From DATENM01 sp045807725 (GTDB lineage Bacteria > Acidobacteriota > Blastocatellia > UBA7656), in assembly GCA_045807725.1 (NCBI GenBank), contig JBJMGV010000065.1:1-64000 (forward strand): DNA of 64,000 bases, written 5' to 3'. The notes beneath the pieces are model-generated. The model worked only from the letters and a program-made list of their open reading frames with translations. It did not search any database and was not told the DNA's origin. The position numbers were made by a program, and so were the translations under genes. Below are positions 17,685 to 29,066 of this stretch, piece by piece; the first letter of the stretch is position 1, and each line of letters begins with the position of its first letter.

Positions 17685-19559
17685 GTGAAAAGAATGCTCC
17701 TGTTCGGATTCACCGTTGCTTGCCTCGCCTTCGGCTTTCAACAAAAGTCTGAATCCTATTCACCAACTCAGCCTGTGAACGAAACCGAGTTGCGCGAGGC
17801 TTCAGCGCGCGCCATCAAGCTCATACAGCATGCGCAGGCCGACTGGTATAAGAAAGAGACCTGTAGCTCGTGCCATAATCAGTTGCTCCCTGAAATCCCC
17901 ATCAGCCTCGCCCGCCAGCGCGGCGTCGCTCTTGACGAGCCTGCCGCGAGACAAGCGACCACGGCGAGCTTCGCTTGCTTGAAAGACTTGGATGCGGTCG
18001 TCCAGGGGTATGACTACATTGATGTGATGGATTACGGCTGGAGGTTGGTCACGGCACACGCCGCCGGCATTGCGCCCAGCCTGACGACCAGCGCTCACGC
18101 ACAAGTCCTCGCCTCGCGCCAACAGCCTGATGGGAGTTGGTTCACGACCGACGACCGACCACCGCAATCCTACAGCTCGTTTACGGCCACCGTCGTCTGT
18201 GCGCACGCCATACGGCTTTACCTGCCCGACTGGCTTAAAGGCGAGAGCGATTCCCGCACGCGGCGGGCCAGAAAATGGCTGCTCAAGACGCCCCCACAAA
18301 ACACCGAAGAGCGCGTCTATCAACTCCTCGGTCTATATTGGACGGGGGCGGACCTGAACGCCCGCAAGCAAGCGGCGCAGCGGCTCATCGCCGAACAGCT
18401 CGCCGACGGCGGCTGGCGGCAGATGGGCGGTCTATCGAGCGATGCCTATTCGACGGGCGAAGTGCTGTTCGCCCTGCGCGAAGGCGCAGGGCTGCCGGCC
18501 AGCGATCCCACATACCAACGCGGTTTGCGCTTCCTGCTCAAGACCCAGCAGGCGGACGGCTCCTGGCATGTCACGTCGCGCCTGCATCCGCCTGCGCCTG
18601 TCAGTCCTCCTTACTTCGAGACGGGGTTCCCATACCAACACGACCAGTTCATTTCGCTGATGGGAAGCGCCTGGGCCGCCGCCGCGATGCTCGAAGCCAT
18701 TCCCGCGAAGGCAGTCACAGCCTCGCCCACCGGGGCTTTGGCGCTCACGCCTGCCGAACAAGCCGAGTGGGTGGCCATTGCGTTGAATGGCAGCGCGGCG
18801 GATTTGAAAAGACTTCTCGACGCGGGCTTGAACCCGAACAGCAAAACGGCGGAAGGGACAACGGCGCTGATGATGGCGGCGCGCGACCTTGAAAAAGTAA
18901 AGCTGCTGATCGAGCGCGGCGCAGATGTGAATGCGCGCGCGGCAACAGGGATCACGCCGCTGATGGCTGCCGCGCAATACACCGGCAATGTCGAAGTCGT
19001 CCGCTTGCTGCTGAAGAAAGGTGCGAGACCGAACCCGGATCAAGGCGTCGAAGTGCGCAATGACGCTTCGGCCATCTTCTACGCGATGATGGCCTTCGAC
19101 GTGGAGGTGGTCAAAGCGCTCGCCGATGCCGGCGCGAATGTGAACGCGCGGATGAAGATCATTGGCAGGTTCCCGTCCACACCGCTGATGTATACGGTAA
19201 GCGGCACTGATTCGACAATGGTCGAGTACCTGTTCAGCAAAGGCGCGAACCCGAACGAAGTGGACGGGGATGGAATTTCCGTCCTCGGATGGGCAGCGAT
19301 CATCAACCGCCCGAACACCGTCAAGGCGCTGTTGACGCGCGGCGCGGACGTGAATCACGTAGACCGCTTCGGCATGACGCCGCTGCTCTACGCCGCTTCG
19401 ATCAACTTCGGCGACACAGAAGTGCTCGATAGACTGATCGCCGCCGGCGCTGACCTGAAGGCGACCAATAAGCAAGGACAGACGGCTGCCGACCTGGCGA
19501 GGGCGTATAACCACACCGCGATGACCAGTCGGCTTGCCGGCAAGACTGCCGCCCGCTGA
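17685..19559 (+). CDS. Exported protein: CxxCH motif, cyclase-like alpha/alpha repeats, ankyrin repeats
   Basis: This is 624 residues from GTG 17685, with GGAGGT at 17675-17680. A signal peptide (VKRMLLFGFTVACLAFGF) leads to a single C60-SSC-H64 haem-c-type motif. Next is a region of QW-like repeats (QPDGSW, LADGGWRQMGG, QADGSWHV) like squalene/hopene cyclase or prenyltransferase barrels, up to about residue 350. The last third is ankyrin repeats (TALMMAARDLEKVKLLIERG, TPLMAAAQYTGNVEVVRLLL, TPLLYAASINFGD). No DxDD cyclase acid motif was seen, so enzymatic cyclisation is not supported. It could be a periplasmic haem-binding scaffold. Transcription ends at a strong terminator. Confidence 0.85.
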   Translation: MKRMLLFGFTVACLAFGFQQKSESYSPTQPVNETELREASARAIKLIQHAQADWYKKETCSSCHNQLLPEIPISLARQRGVALDEPAARQATTASFACLKDLDAVVQGYDYIDVMDYGWRLVTAHAAGIAPSLTTSAHAQVLASRQQPDGSWFTTDDRPPQSYSSFTATVVCAHAIRLYLPDWLKGESDSRTRRARKWLLKTPPQNTEERVYQLLGLYWTGADLNARKQAAQRLIAEQLADGGWRQMGGLSSDAYSTGEVLFALREGAGLPASDPTYQRGLRFLLKTQQADGSWHVTSRLHPPAPVSPPYFETGFPYQHDQFISLMGSAWAAAAMLEAIPAKAVTASPTGALALTPAEQAEWVAIALNGSAADLKRLLDAGLNPNSKTAEGTTALMMAARDLEKVKLLIERGADVNARAATGITPLMAAAQYTGNVEVVRLLLKKGARPNPDQGVEVRNDASAIFYAMMAFDVEVVKALADAGANVNARMKIIGRFPSTPLMYTVSGTDSTMVEYLFSKGANPNEVDGDGISVLGWAAIINRPNTVKALLTRGADVNHVDRFGMTPLLYAASINFGDTEVLDRLIAAGADLKATNKQGQTAADLARAYNHTAMTSRLAGKTAAR

Positions 19560-19616
19560 AGCCGCAGGCTGCGCGCAAAGCCGGAAACGCATTCGCTAAC
19601 CGCGCATAACCGATTA

Positions 19617-19653
19617 CGCGCGCCGGAAGATGATCCGGCGCGCGATTTTTTTT
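19617..19653 (+). terminator. Rho-independent terminator
   Basis: An 11-bp perfect GC stem (19617-19627 with 19634-19644), loop AGATGA, is followed by A and eight T. It ends the ankyrin gene transcript. Confidence 0.92.
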
Positions 19654-19717
19654 GTGGCGATGTATTTTTGTTCTGCCTCTTGTCTCTGCTTGAAAGGGTA
19701 AACATCTCAGGTCCTCC

Positions 19718-19748
19718 AGGACGCGGCAGCGGTCGCGTCCTTTTTTTT
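19718..19748 (+). terminator. Second Rho-independent terminator
   Basis: The stem AGGACGCG/CGCGTCCT (19718-19725 with 19734-19741) is followed by a T8 tract. It lies just upstream of the fbaB promoter and shields it from read-through. Confidence 0.85.
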
Positions 19749-19761
19749 GCGCCGTTGACCT

Positions 19762-19790
19762 TTGACCTTGCTGATTGCGAGGCTTAAAAT
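19762..19790 (+). promoter_or_regulatory. Sigma-70-type promoter of fbaB
   Basis: TTGACC (19762-19767), 17 bases, TAAAAT (19785-19790). The start point would be near 19797, giving a leader of about 50 bases before the AGGAGG ribosome site of fbaB. A second TTGACC lies 7 bases upstream. Confidence 0.7.
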
Positions 19791-19845
19791 GTTGCTCTGT
19801 TATCCGCAAACACTTTGGCGCTTTTAAGCTTTTCAGGAGGACGAA

Positions 19846-20913
19846 ATGATCGGACGGATTCAAGAGATACTCGGCGCTGAGGCCGAGAGCCTGCTGTCGT
19901 ATCAAAGCAAGACCATACCTAAAGATAAACTGCACCTGCCGGGGCCGGACTTTGTTGGCCGCGTCATGGCGTTCACAGACCGCTCGCCGGTCGTGATGCG
20001 CAACTTGCAAACGGTTTACAACGCGGGCCGGCTGTCGGGCACTGGCTATCTCTCGATCCTGCCGGTAGACCAGGGCATCGAGCATTCGGCGGGCGCATCG
20101 TTCGCGCCCAACCCGATGTACTTCGACCCGGCCAACATCTGCGAACTGGCGATTGAAGGCGGCTGCAACGCCGTCGCCACTACGTTTGGCGTGCTCGGCA
20201 TGGTTGCGCGCAAGTACGCGCACCGCATCCCGTTCATCCTCAAATTCAACCACAACGAATTCCTGACCTACCCGAACAAGTTCGACCAGATTCCTTTCGC
20301 TTCGGTTGACGCGGCGTTCGAGATGGGCTGCGTCGGCCTTGGCGCGACGATCTATTTCGGCTCGGACGAATCGGCGCGCCAGATACAGGAAGTATCGCAA
20401 GCCTTCGAGCGCGCCCACGAGCTTGGTATGTTCACGGTGCTGTGGTGTTACCTGCGCAATCCCGCGTTCAAGACGAAAGAGGCTGACTTTCACACGTCGG
20501 CTGACCTGACGGGTCAGGCCAATCACCTCGGCGTCACTATCGAAGCCGACATCATCAAGCAGAAGATGCCGACCAACAACGGCGGTTATAAGGCGCTGAC
20601 CTCGAAAGAAAACCCGTACGGCAAAATCTCCGACAAGGTCTACACCGAATTGACCAGCGACCACCCGATTGACCTGACGCGCTATCAGGTGGCGAACTGT
20701 TATATGGGCCGCGCCGGGTTGATCAACAGCGGCGGCGAATCGGGGCAGAACGACTTGCAACAGGCCGTGCGTACGGCGGTGATCAATAAGCGCGCCGGCG
20801 GCATGGGGCTGATCAGCGGGCGCAAGGCGTTTCAGAAGCCGATGAACGAAGGCGTCGAAATTCTCAACGCTATCCAGGACGTTTACCTCGCGCAAGAGAT
20901 CACGGTTGCTTAA
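19846..20913 (+). CDS. fbaB: Class I fructose-bisphosphate aldolase (FbaB/DhnA type)
   Basis: This 355-residue protein is nearly collinear with E. coli FbaB as recalled. It carries NLQTVYNAGRLSGTGYLSIL, PVDQGIEHSAGASFAPNP, YAHRIPFILKFNHNE and CYMGRAGLINSGG. The Schiff-base lysine is probably K238 in DIIKQKMPTNNGGYKAL. It cleaves fructose 1,6-bisphosphate to dihydroxyacetone phosphate and glyceraldehyde 3-phosphate (or the reverse) in glycolysis or gluconeogenesis. The ATG has AGGAGG close upstream. It has its own promoter and is bracketed by hairpins, so it is probably monocistronic. Confidence 0.97.
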   Translation: MIGRIQEILGAEAESLLSYQSKTIPKDKLHLPGPDFVGRVMAFTDRSPVVMRNLQTVYNAGRLSGTGYLSILPVDQGIEHSAGASFAPNPMYFDPANICELAIEGGCNAVATTFGVLGMVARKYAHRIPFILKFNHNEFLTYPNKFDQIPFASVDAAFEMGCVGLGATIYFGSDESARQIQEVSQAFERAHELGMFTVLWCYLRNPAFKTKEADFHTSADLTGQANHLGVTIEADIIKQKMPTNNGGYKALTSKENPYGKISDKVYTELTSDHPIDLTRYQVANCYMGRAGLINSGGESGQNDLQQAVRTAVINKRAGGMGLISGRKAFQKPMNEGVEILNAIQDVYLAQEITVA

Positions 20914-20930
20914 GCTCTCGCTTGCACAGC

Positions 20931-20962
20931 GCCGCAGACGTAGGTCGACGCACGTCTGCGGC
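20931..20962 (+). terminator. Hairpin after fbaB
   Basis: An 11-bp perfect stem (GCCGCAGACGT, 20931-20941 with 20952-20962) has a 10-base loop. The following CATCTCATCTTT is only modestly T-rich, so termination is likely but not certain. Confidence 0.55.
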
Positions 20963-20988
20963 CATCTCATCTTTGGTAGGTCGAAATC

Positions 20989-21315
20989 ATGGATGAAGAG
21001 AAAGCCTCCACCATTCACGACGTTCTCGATTTGATCTCGGCGCTGCGGCAAAGCGCCGTCGAGTTTCAAGAGCACATCGATATTTACTTCAGCTCGGAAC
21101 AGGACTGGCAGCGCATCAAGGATCGCTTCGTGACTTTTGAAGAGCGCTTCATCTCGCTCGAAGCGCGGCTGTCGAGCGTCGCGCCCGAACCTCTCTGGCA
21201 GGACGACGAGTTGGATTACATGATCCGCGAGCTTCGCGGCATCGGTCAGGACTTTATCGAGATGCGAATGGAATTCCTGCGCGCCTTGCAGGAAGCGCCG
21301 GAACGTGTGATGTAA
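20989..21315 (+). CDS. Hypothetical small acidic helical protein
   Basis: This 108-residue protein is not recognised as a known family. It is charged and predicted mostly helical (STIHDVLDLISALRQSAVEF, FEERFISLEARL, ELRGIGQDFIEMRMEFLRAL), with no signal peptide and no cysteine. A GGTAGG-like ribosome site lies upstream of ATG 20989. It follows fbaB by 75 bases on the same strand, with a hairpin between. It converges with another small helical gene at 21383. Coding is supported by clean amino-acid composition and a good start; no function is assigned. Confidence 0.62.
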   Translation: MDEEKASTIHDVLDLISALRQSAVEFQEHIDIYFSSEQDWQRIKDRFVTFEERFISLEARLSSVAPEPLWQDDELDYMIRELRGIGQDFIEMRMEFLRALQEAPERVM

Positions 21316-21382
21316 AAAGTGGGGAAGTAAAGAGCGGAGAAACAGATCGCAACGGCTGGCAGTGTGTTATCCGGCAGTGTTC

Positions 21383-21688
21383 TTACGACACCTTGCGTTC
21401 GAGCTTATCGAGTCGGCGATTCATATCGCGCTGGTCAGACCGGACTTCCATTACGTCTTCGTTTAGCAGATCAAACTTCCGGTCTATCTTGCGAATGTCG
21501 CTGTGCATTTCTATCATGCGCTCTTCGAGTGAAGCCCACCTGGCATCGAACTTCTGCTCAAGGTTATCAACTTTCGTCTCCAGCGATTCAACGCGAGTGC
21601 CGAGATTGATGATCCCAGTTTCGATACTCGTCTGGCGAGATTCGATCCCGGTCAGCCGCTCAAGAATGATTTTCAAGTCGTCGTTCAT
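21383..21688 (-). CDS. Small coiled-coil protein
   Basis: This 101-residue protein is almost entirely heptad coiled coil: RLTGIESRQTSIETGIINLG, RVESLETKVDNLEQKF and NRRLDKLERKV. An AGGAGGT ribosome site lies 7-8 bases before ATG (complement near 21697-21702). There is no signal peptide or membrane segment. Such short coiled coils are often structural or adaptor proteins. The family is not recognised beyond this. It lies 94 bases downstream of the exported protein gene at 21782 on the same strand. Confidence 0.75.
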   Translation of the reverse strand: MNDDLKIILERLTGIESRQTSIETGIINLGTRVESLETKVDNLEQKFDARWASLEERMIEMHSDIRKIDRKFDLLNEDVMEVRSDQRDMNRRLDKLERKVS

Positions 21689-21781
21689 ATCGCATACCTC
21701 CTAATTTATATTCAACTACCTGAACGCGATTATGTTGCCGTTGGTTCGCAGCGTCAAGCGGATTCGCGGCGCAGCATTTCA

Positions 21782-22567
21782 TCACTTCACTTCCTTAACG
21801 CTCGCCGGCTTGGCGAAGAGTTTATCGGGAATGTTCGCGTTGAGATTCACGTCGTCGAAGCTGACGCGGGCGCTCTGCACGCCTTCGAGAAAGAAGTCCT
21901 GAATGGTCGGGAACATCACGCCGCCGTAATCCACCCAGCGAAAATAGCGCGTCTCGCTTTTTGCCGGCCCTTTCTCTGTTACCGTCTGGTACTCGACGCT
22001 CAACGGTAGATGATTGCGCGTGTCAAAGTGCAGAGTCGCCGCGCCGCCGTCCGCATACTCGACACGAATCGCTTCTGAAAACGTGCTGCGCCACGGCTCG
22101 CGGCGGCCCAGGTAAATGAGCTTCACGCCCTGTTGCGAGTTGGCGGCGCGCAAAAGATTGTCGAGATCATAACGCGCGCCCTGCTTGAAATTCTTCACCT
22201 GCTCATCGGTCTGGTCTTTGATTGCTTTCGACTTCGCATCATAAATCCAGTTGGCGGCATCGGAGTTCGCCTGCACGTATTTGTAATCGCTCTTACCGAA
22301 CTCAGTTCGTTCGCGGCCCGGCGCGATATAATCAACGAAGGCCGAAGGATTGCCCGACACGCCTTTTTCATAAGCGGTGTACTGGCCGCGTGTGATGGTC
22401 TGACGAACTTTTAAGTAAGCGTCGCCGCCGCGCGCTTTGATCGCGGCGCGGACCAGCGCCAGCGCCTTCGCCGGATCGTTCTCGTCCTGCTCTTGCGCCA
22501 GCGTGACGTTCGCGGCGATCAAGACGAGCGCCATCAACCAATATGCAAGTTGCTTTCTTCCCTGCAC
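21782..22567 (-). CDS. Exported protein, LolA-like fold suspected
   Basis: This is 261 residues with a signal peptide (MQGRKQLAYWLMALVLIAANVTLA) and likely cleavage near AQEQ. The mature protein is beta-rich with ALVRAAIKARGGDAYLKVRQ, GQYTAYEKGV, YVQANSDAANWIYDAKSKAI, LHFDTRNHLPLSVEYQTV and RYFRWVDYGGVMFPTIQDFF. This order resembles outer-membrane lipoprotein-sorting (LolA/LolB-like) proteins, where a half-barrel measures lipid binding. It is therefore probably periplasmic. Substrate and partner are unknown. The nearest lipoprotein-transport genes are lolC-lolD 4 kb away. Confidence 0.75.
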   Translation of the reverse strand: MQGRKQLAYWLMALVLIAANVTLAQEQDENDPAKALALVRAAIKARGGDAYLKVRQTITRGQYTAYEKGVSGNPSAFVDYIAPGRERTEFGKSDYKYVQANSDAANWIYDAKSKAIKDQTDEQVKNFKQGARYDLDNLLRAANSQQGVKLIYLGRREPWRSTFSEAIRVEYADGGAATLHFDTRNHLPLSVEYQTVTEKGPAKSETRYFRWVDYGGVMFPTIQDFFLEGVQSARVSFDDVNLNANIPDKLFAKPASVKEVK

Positions 22568-22655
22568 CGATTTGCCTCCCGCGTGATTACGATTGCGCTG
22601 ACTCGTGTGCGCGATACGCCACAGATTATACCACGCCGCCGCCGAGACGAGGCGC

Positions 22656-22693
22656 GATGAAAAAGAAAGCGGCGCGGATCAACACCGCGCCGC
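22656..22693 (-). terminator. Rho-independent terminator of the Clp-like gene
   Basis: A 9-bp stem GCGGCGCGG/CCGCGCCGC (22669-22677 with 22685-22693) is followed on the minus strand by TTTCTTTTTC. It lies 27 bases after the stop at 22720. Confidence 0.72.
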
Positions 22694-22719
22694 CTGTTCT
22701 GCTGATCTTCAATGACCGG

Positions 22720-24984
<2,265 letters not shown>

Positions 24985-25081
24985 ATCTGTTCCACTTCCT
25001 AAGCGGGTTGGGCCGTGGTGAACCGGCGGTAAGCGCTCACTTGATCACCGGAATCTCTGTACTGATGAATCATCCTTTTCA

Positions 25082-25109
25082 AGTATAGCACAATCAAAAT
25101 CATACTCAA
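25082..25109 (-). promoter_or_regulatory. Promoter of the Clp-like gene
   Basis: On the minus strand TTGAGT (25109-25104), 16 bases, TATACT (25087-25082), with TGC directly before the -10. It is divergent from the lysS promoter about 60 bases away. Confidence 0.5.
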
Positions 25110-25166
25110 CATTAGCCCATTTCTGCGGCAAAAGCCGCGCCGTCGTGCACGTTTCGGTACTGCTGT

Positions 25167-25196
25167 TTGACACTTCAAAAGTAGCATTCCTATAAT
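25167..25196 (+). promoter_or_regulatory. Consensus sigma-70 promoter of lysS
   Basis: TTGACA (25167-25172), 18 bases, TATAAT (25191-25196). Both hexamers are perfect. The transcript would start near 25203, leaving a leader of about 48 bases. Confidence 0.82.
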
Positions 25197-25250
25197 CAGA
25201 TGCTTCGACCTTTTGAGAGATTCGCAACCGTGTAAGCATTGGAGAAATGC

Positions 25251-26834
<1,584 letters not shown>

Positions 26835-26885
26835 AACGCGTACTATTCGCCGACCCCGGGCCCTGACACCCGACCCCTATTCGAT

Positions 26886-28133
26886 ATGCCATATGAACTC
26901 TTCATCGCGCTGCGTTATCTGAGAGCAAAGCGAAAGCAGGTGATGATCTCGGTCATCACGGTAATCGCGGTGGCGGCGGTGGCGGCGGGTGTCGCGGCGC
27001 TCATCACCGTGCTGGCGATGATGACCGGGTTCCGGCAGGAGTTTCAAACTAAGATTCTATCCGGCACAGCGCATTTGAATCTCGGCCACAAGACGCGCGA
27101 GCCGCTCACCGATTACCGCGACTTGGTTGATCGCTTGAACAAGCTGCCGCACATTCGCTCGGCGTCGGCGACGCTGTACGACCGCGTGCTGCTCACGGGC
27201 ACGAATCAAACCGAAGGCGCGATCCTCAAGGGCGTAGATATGAGCGCGCCGCCTGCGACCAACGAGCTTTTCCAGTTTGCTACCGAAGGCGATCCGCGCT
27301 CGCTTGCCGAGCCCGAAACGCTGACCGACTCGGACGTGAAGATCGACCGCATCTTTGTCGGGCGCGGTCTAGCGGCGACGGTTGGATTAAAGGTCGGCGA
27401 CATTGCAACGGTCACTTCGCCGCAGGGCCACCTGACTCCAATGGGTATGGCCCCGCGCATACGCGACTTTCGCGTTGCCGGCATCTTCTCGACCGGCTTG
27501 AACGATTATGACGAGTCGTGGGCCTACATCTCGCTCGAAGCGGCGCAACGGCTGACCGGCAGTCAGGATGTCGCCGAGATGATTCAGATGAAAGTAGACG
27601 ACGTGGACAACGTCCAAGCGATCAGCCGCGAAGTGCTCGATGCGGTGGGTGATGATTATGAGGTGCAGACCTGGCAAGAACTGAACGCGCCGATCTACAG
27701 CGCGCTGAGTTATGAAAAATACATTTCGGGCATCGCGTTATTGATCGTCATCGGCATCGCCGCGCTCAACATTATCACCGTGCTGATTATGATCGTGCTC
27801 GAAAAGCAGCGCGACATCGCCATACTGAAAGCGATGGGCGCGACCAACCGCAGCGTGATGTGGCTGTTCATGCTTCAAGGCTCACTGATCGGCGCGGTCG
27901 GCACAGTCATTGGCGTCATCATCGGCGCGGGCTTTTGTCACTTCGCTGACCTCTATCACTGGATCAAGCTGCCGGCGGGCGCTTACGCGCTCGACTACCT
28001 TCCGTTTCATCTCAATCTGATGGATATGGCGATGGTGGTGCTGGTCGCTTTGGCCATCAGCTTCTTGTCAACGCTCTACCCGTCGTGGAGTGCCGCGCGT
28101 ATCACGCCGGTCGAAGGGTTGAGATATGAATGA
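26886..28133 (+). CDS. lolC: Lipoprotein-releasing ABC transporter permease (LolC/LolE family)
   Basis: This 415-residue FtsX-type permease has the family layout. An N-terminal cytosolic start PYELFIALRYLRAKRKQ precedes the first helix (VITVIAVAAVAAGVAALITV). A large periplasmic domain follows (about 50-270, with FQTKILSGTAHLNLG). Three C-terminal helices begin at YISGIALLIVIGIAALNIIT. The coupling sequence LEKQRDIAILKAMGATNRSV is characteristic. The end WSAARITPVEGLRYE is typical of LolC/E. It would extract lipoproteins from the inner membrane for LolA. The next gene encodes the matching ATPase. No second permease is seen, so the complex may use a homodimer. Confidence 0.92.
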   Translation: MPYELFIALRYLRAKRKQVMISVITVIAVAAVAAGVAALITVLAMMTGFRQEFQTKILSGTAHLNLGHKTREPLTDYRDLVDRLNKLPHIRSASATLYDRVLLTGTNQTEGAILKGVDMSAPPATNELFQFATEGDPRSLAEPETLTDSDVKIDRIFVGRGLAATVGLKVGDIATVTSPQGHLTPMGMAPRIRDFRVAGIFSTGLNDYDESWAYISLEAAQRLTGSQDVAEMIQMKVDDVDNVQAISREVLDAVGDDYEVQTWQELNAPIYSALSYEKYISGIALLIVIGIAALNIITVLIMIVLEKQRDIAILKAMGATNRSVMWLFMLQGSLIGAVGTVIGVIIGAGFCHFADLYHWIKLPAGAYALDYLPFHLNLMDMAMVVLVALAISFLSTLYPSWSAARITPVEGLRYE

Positions 28134-28180
28134 GCGCGCCTATTGCGATTGAGGATGGCGGTATCTAGAATGTTATTTGG

Positions 28181-28951
28181 ATGATCGGTGATTCAAAGAC
28201 TCTTGTTGATAGCACGGCGACAGAAGCCCTGCCTGCACGCTCGTCATTCGATCCCCTCTCCAATCCGGCTGCACAACCCGCGATGATCAAGGCTGATGGC
28301 CTGACGAAAATCTATGAATCGGGCAACAGTCGCGTCGTCGTCTTTGCCGAATTACAGGTCGAGGTGGCGGCGGGCGAGATGGTCGCCGTGGTCGGGCCAT
28401 CGGGCGCTGGAAAATCAACCTTATTGCACCTTTTAGGAGGGTTGGACCGAGCCAGCAGCGGGACCGTAAAAGTGGCCGAATTTGACATCTCGAAACTCAG
28501 TGATGTAGACTTGGCTCGGTTTCGCAACAGGGAAATTGGGTTCATCTTCCAATTTCATCACCTGCTGCCAGAGTTCTCAGCCGTTGAAAATATTATGATG
28601 CCGCTGCTCATCAATCGCAGCTCAGCGGGAGCGGCGCGCGAACGTGCCCTATCATTACTTGAGGCCGTCGGCCTCGGCAGTCGCGCCACGCACAGGCCCG
28701 GCGAGTTGTCGGGCGGCGAGCAGGCACGCGTCGCCTTAGCCAGAGCCTTGGTCGCGCAACCGCGCGTGCTTCTGGCTGATGAGCCAACGGGCGACCTCGA
28801 CAGCAAAACCAGCGAAAGCATTCATAGCCTGCTCAAGGAGGTTCACCGTTCGCAGCGCCTCACATCCATCATTGTCACTCACAATGAACGGCTGGCGGCA
28901 ATCTGTGATCGCGTGCTCCACCTTGAAGACGGACAATTACGCAACGGCTAA
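28181..28951 (+). CDS. lolD: Lipoprotein-releasing ABC transporter ATP-binding protein (LolD family)
   Basis: This 256-residue ABC ATPase has GPSGAGKSTLLHLLGGLDRA (Walker A), LSGGEQARVALARALV (signature), LLADEPTGDLD (Walker B) and the THNERLA switch His. FQFHHLLPEFSAVENIMMPL is typical of the LolD/MacB subgroup. It powers the LolC-type permease encoded 47 bases upstream. The start is uncertain. From ATG 28181 there is a 34-residue extension without family similarity. The internal ATG at 28283 (MIKADGLTKIYES) matches the usual LolD N-terminus, but neither has a strong ribosome site. Confidence 0.92.
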   Translation: MIGDSKTLVDSTATEALPARSSFDPLSNPAAQPAMIKADGLTKIYESGNSRVVVFAELQVEVAAGEMVAVVGPSGAGKSTLLHLLGGLDRASSGTVKVAEFDISKLSDVDLARFRNREIGFIFQFHHLLPEFSAVENIMMPLLINRSSAGAARERALSLLEAVGLGSRATHRPGELSGGEQARVALARALVAQPRVLLADEPTGDLDSKTSESIHSLLKEVHRSQRLTSIIVTHNERLAAICDRVLHLEDGQLRNG

Positions 28952-28963
28952 AGCCGTCAGGGG

Positions 28964-29048
28964 AATTTTGGATTTTGGATTTTAGATTTTGGATTGGTAG
29001 AAAGGGTGCTGCGCTCAACCGCAGGTGCCGTAATCCAAAATCCAAAAT
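28964..29048. repeat. Composite hairpin element, GGATTTTGGATT word
   Basis: The left arm (28964-28995) is three to four GGATTTT words and the right arm (29032-29048) is the complement. It is the same word family as 4112-4228 and 42846-42943. It fills the gap between lolD and clpC on the same strand, ending about 18 bases before clpC. Confidence 0.9.
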
Positions 29049-29066
29049 GGATAAGCGGAAGCGAAT

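Noticed and set aside
19402..21075. Minus-strand frame of 557 codons across fbaB
   Set aside because: It is a shadow of the aldolase gene. It also runs through two terminators and the fbaB promoter.
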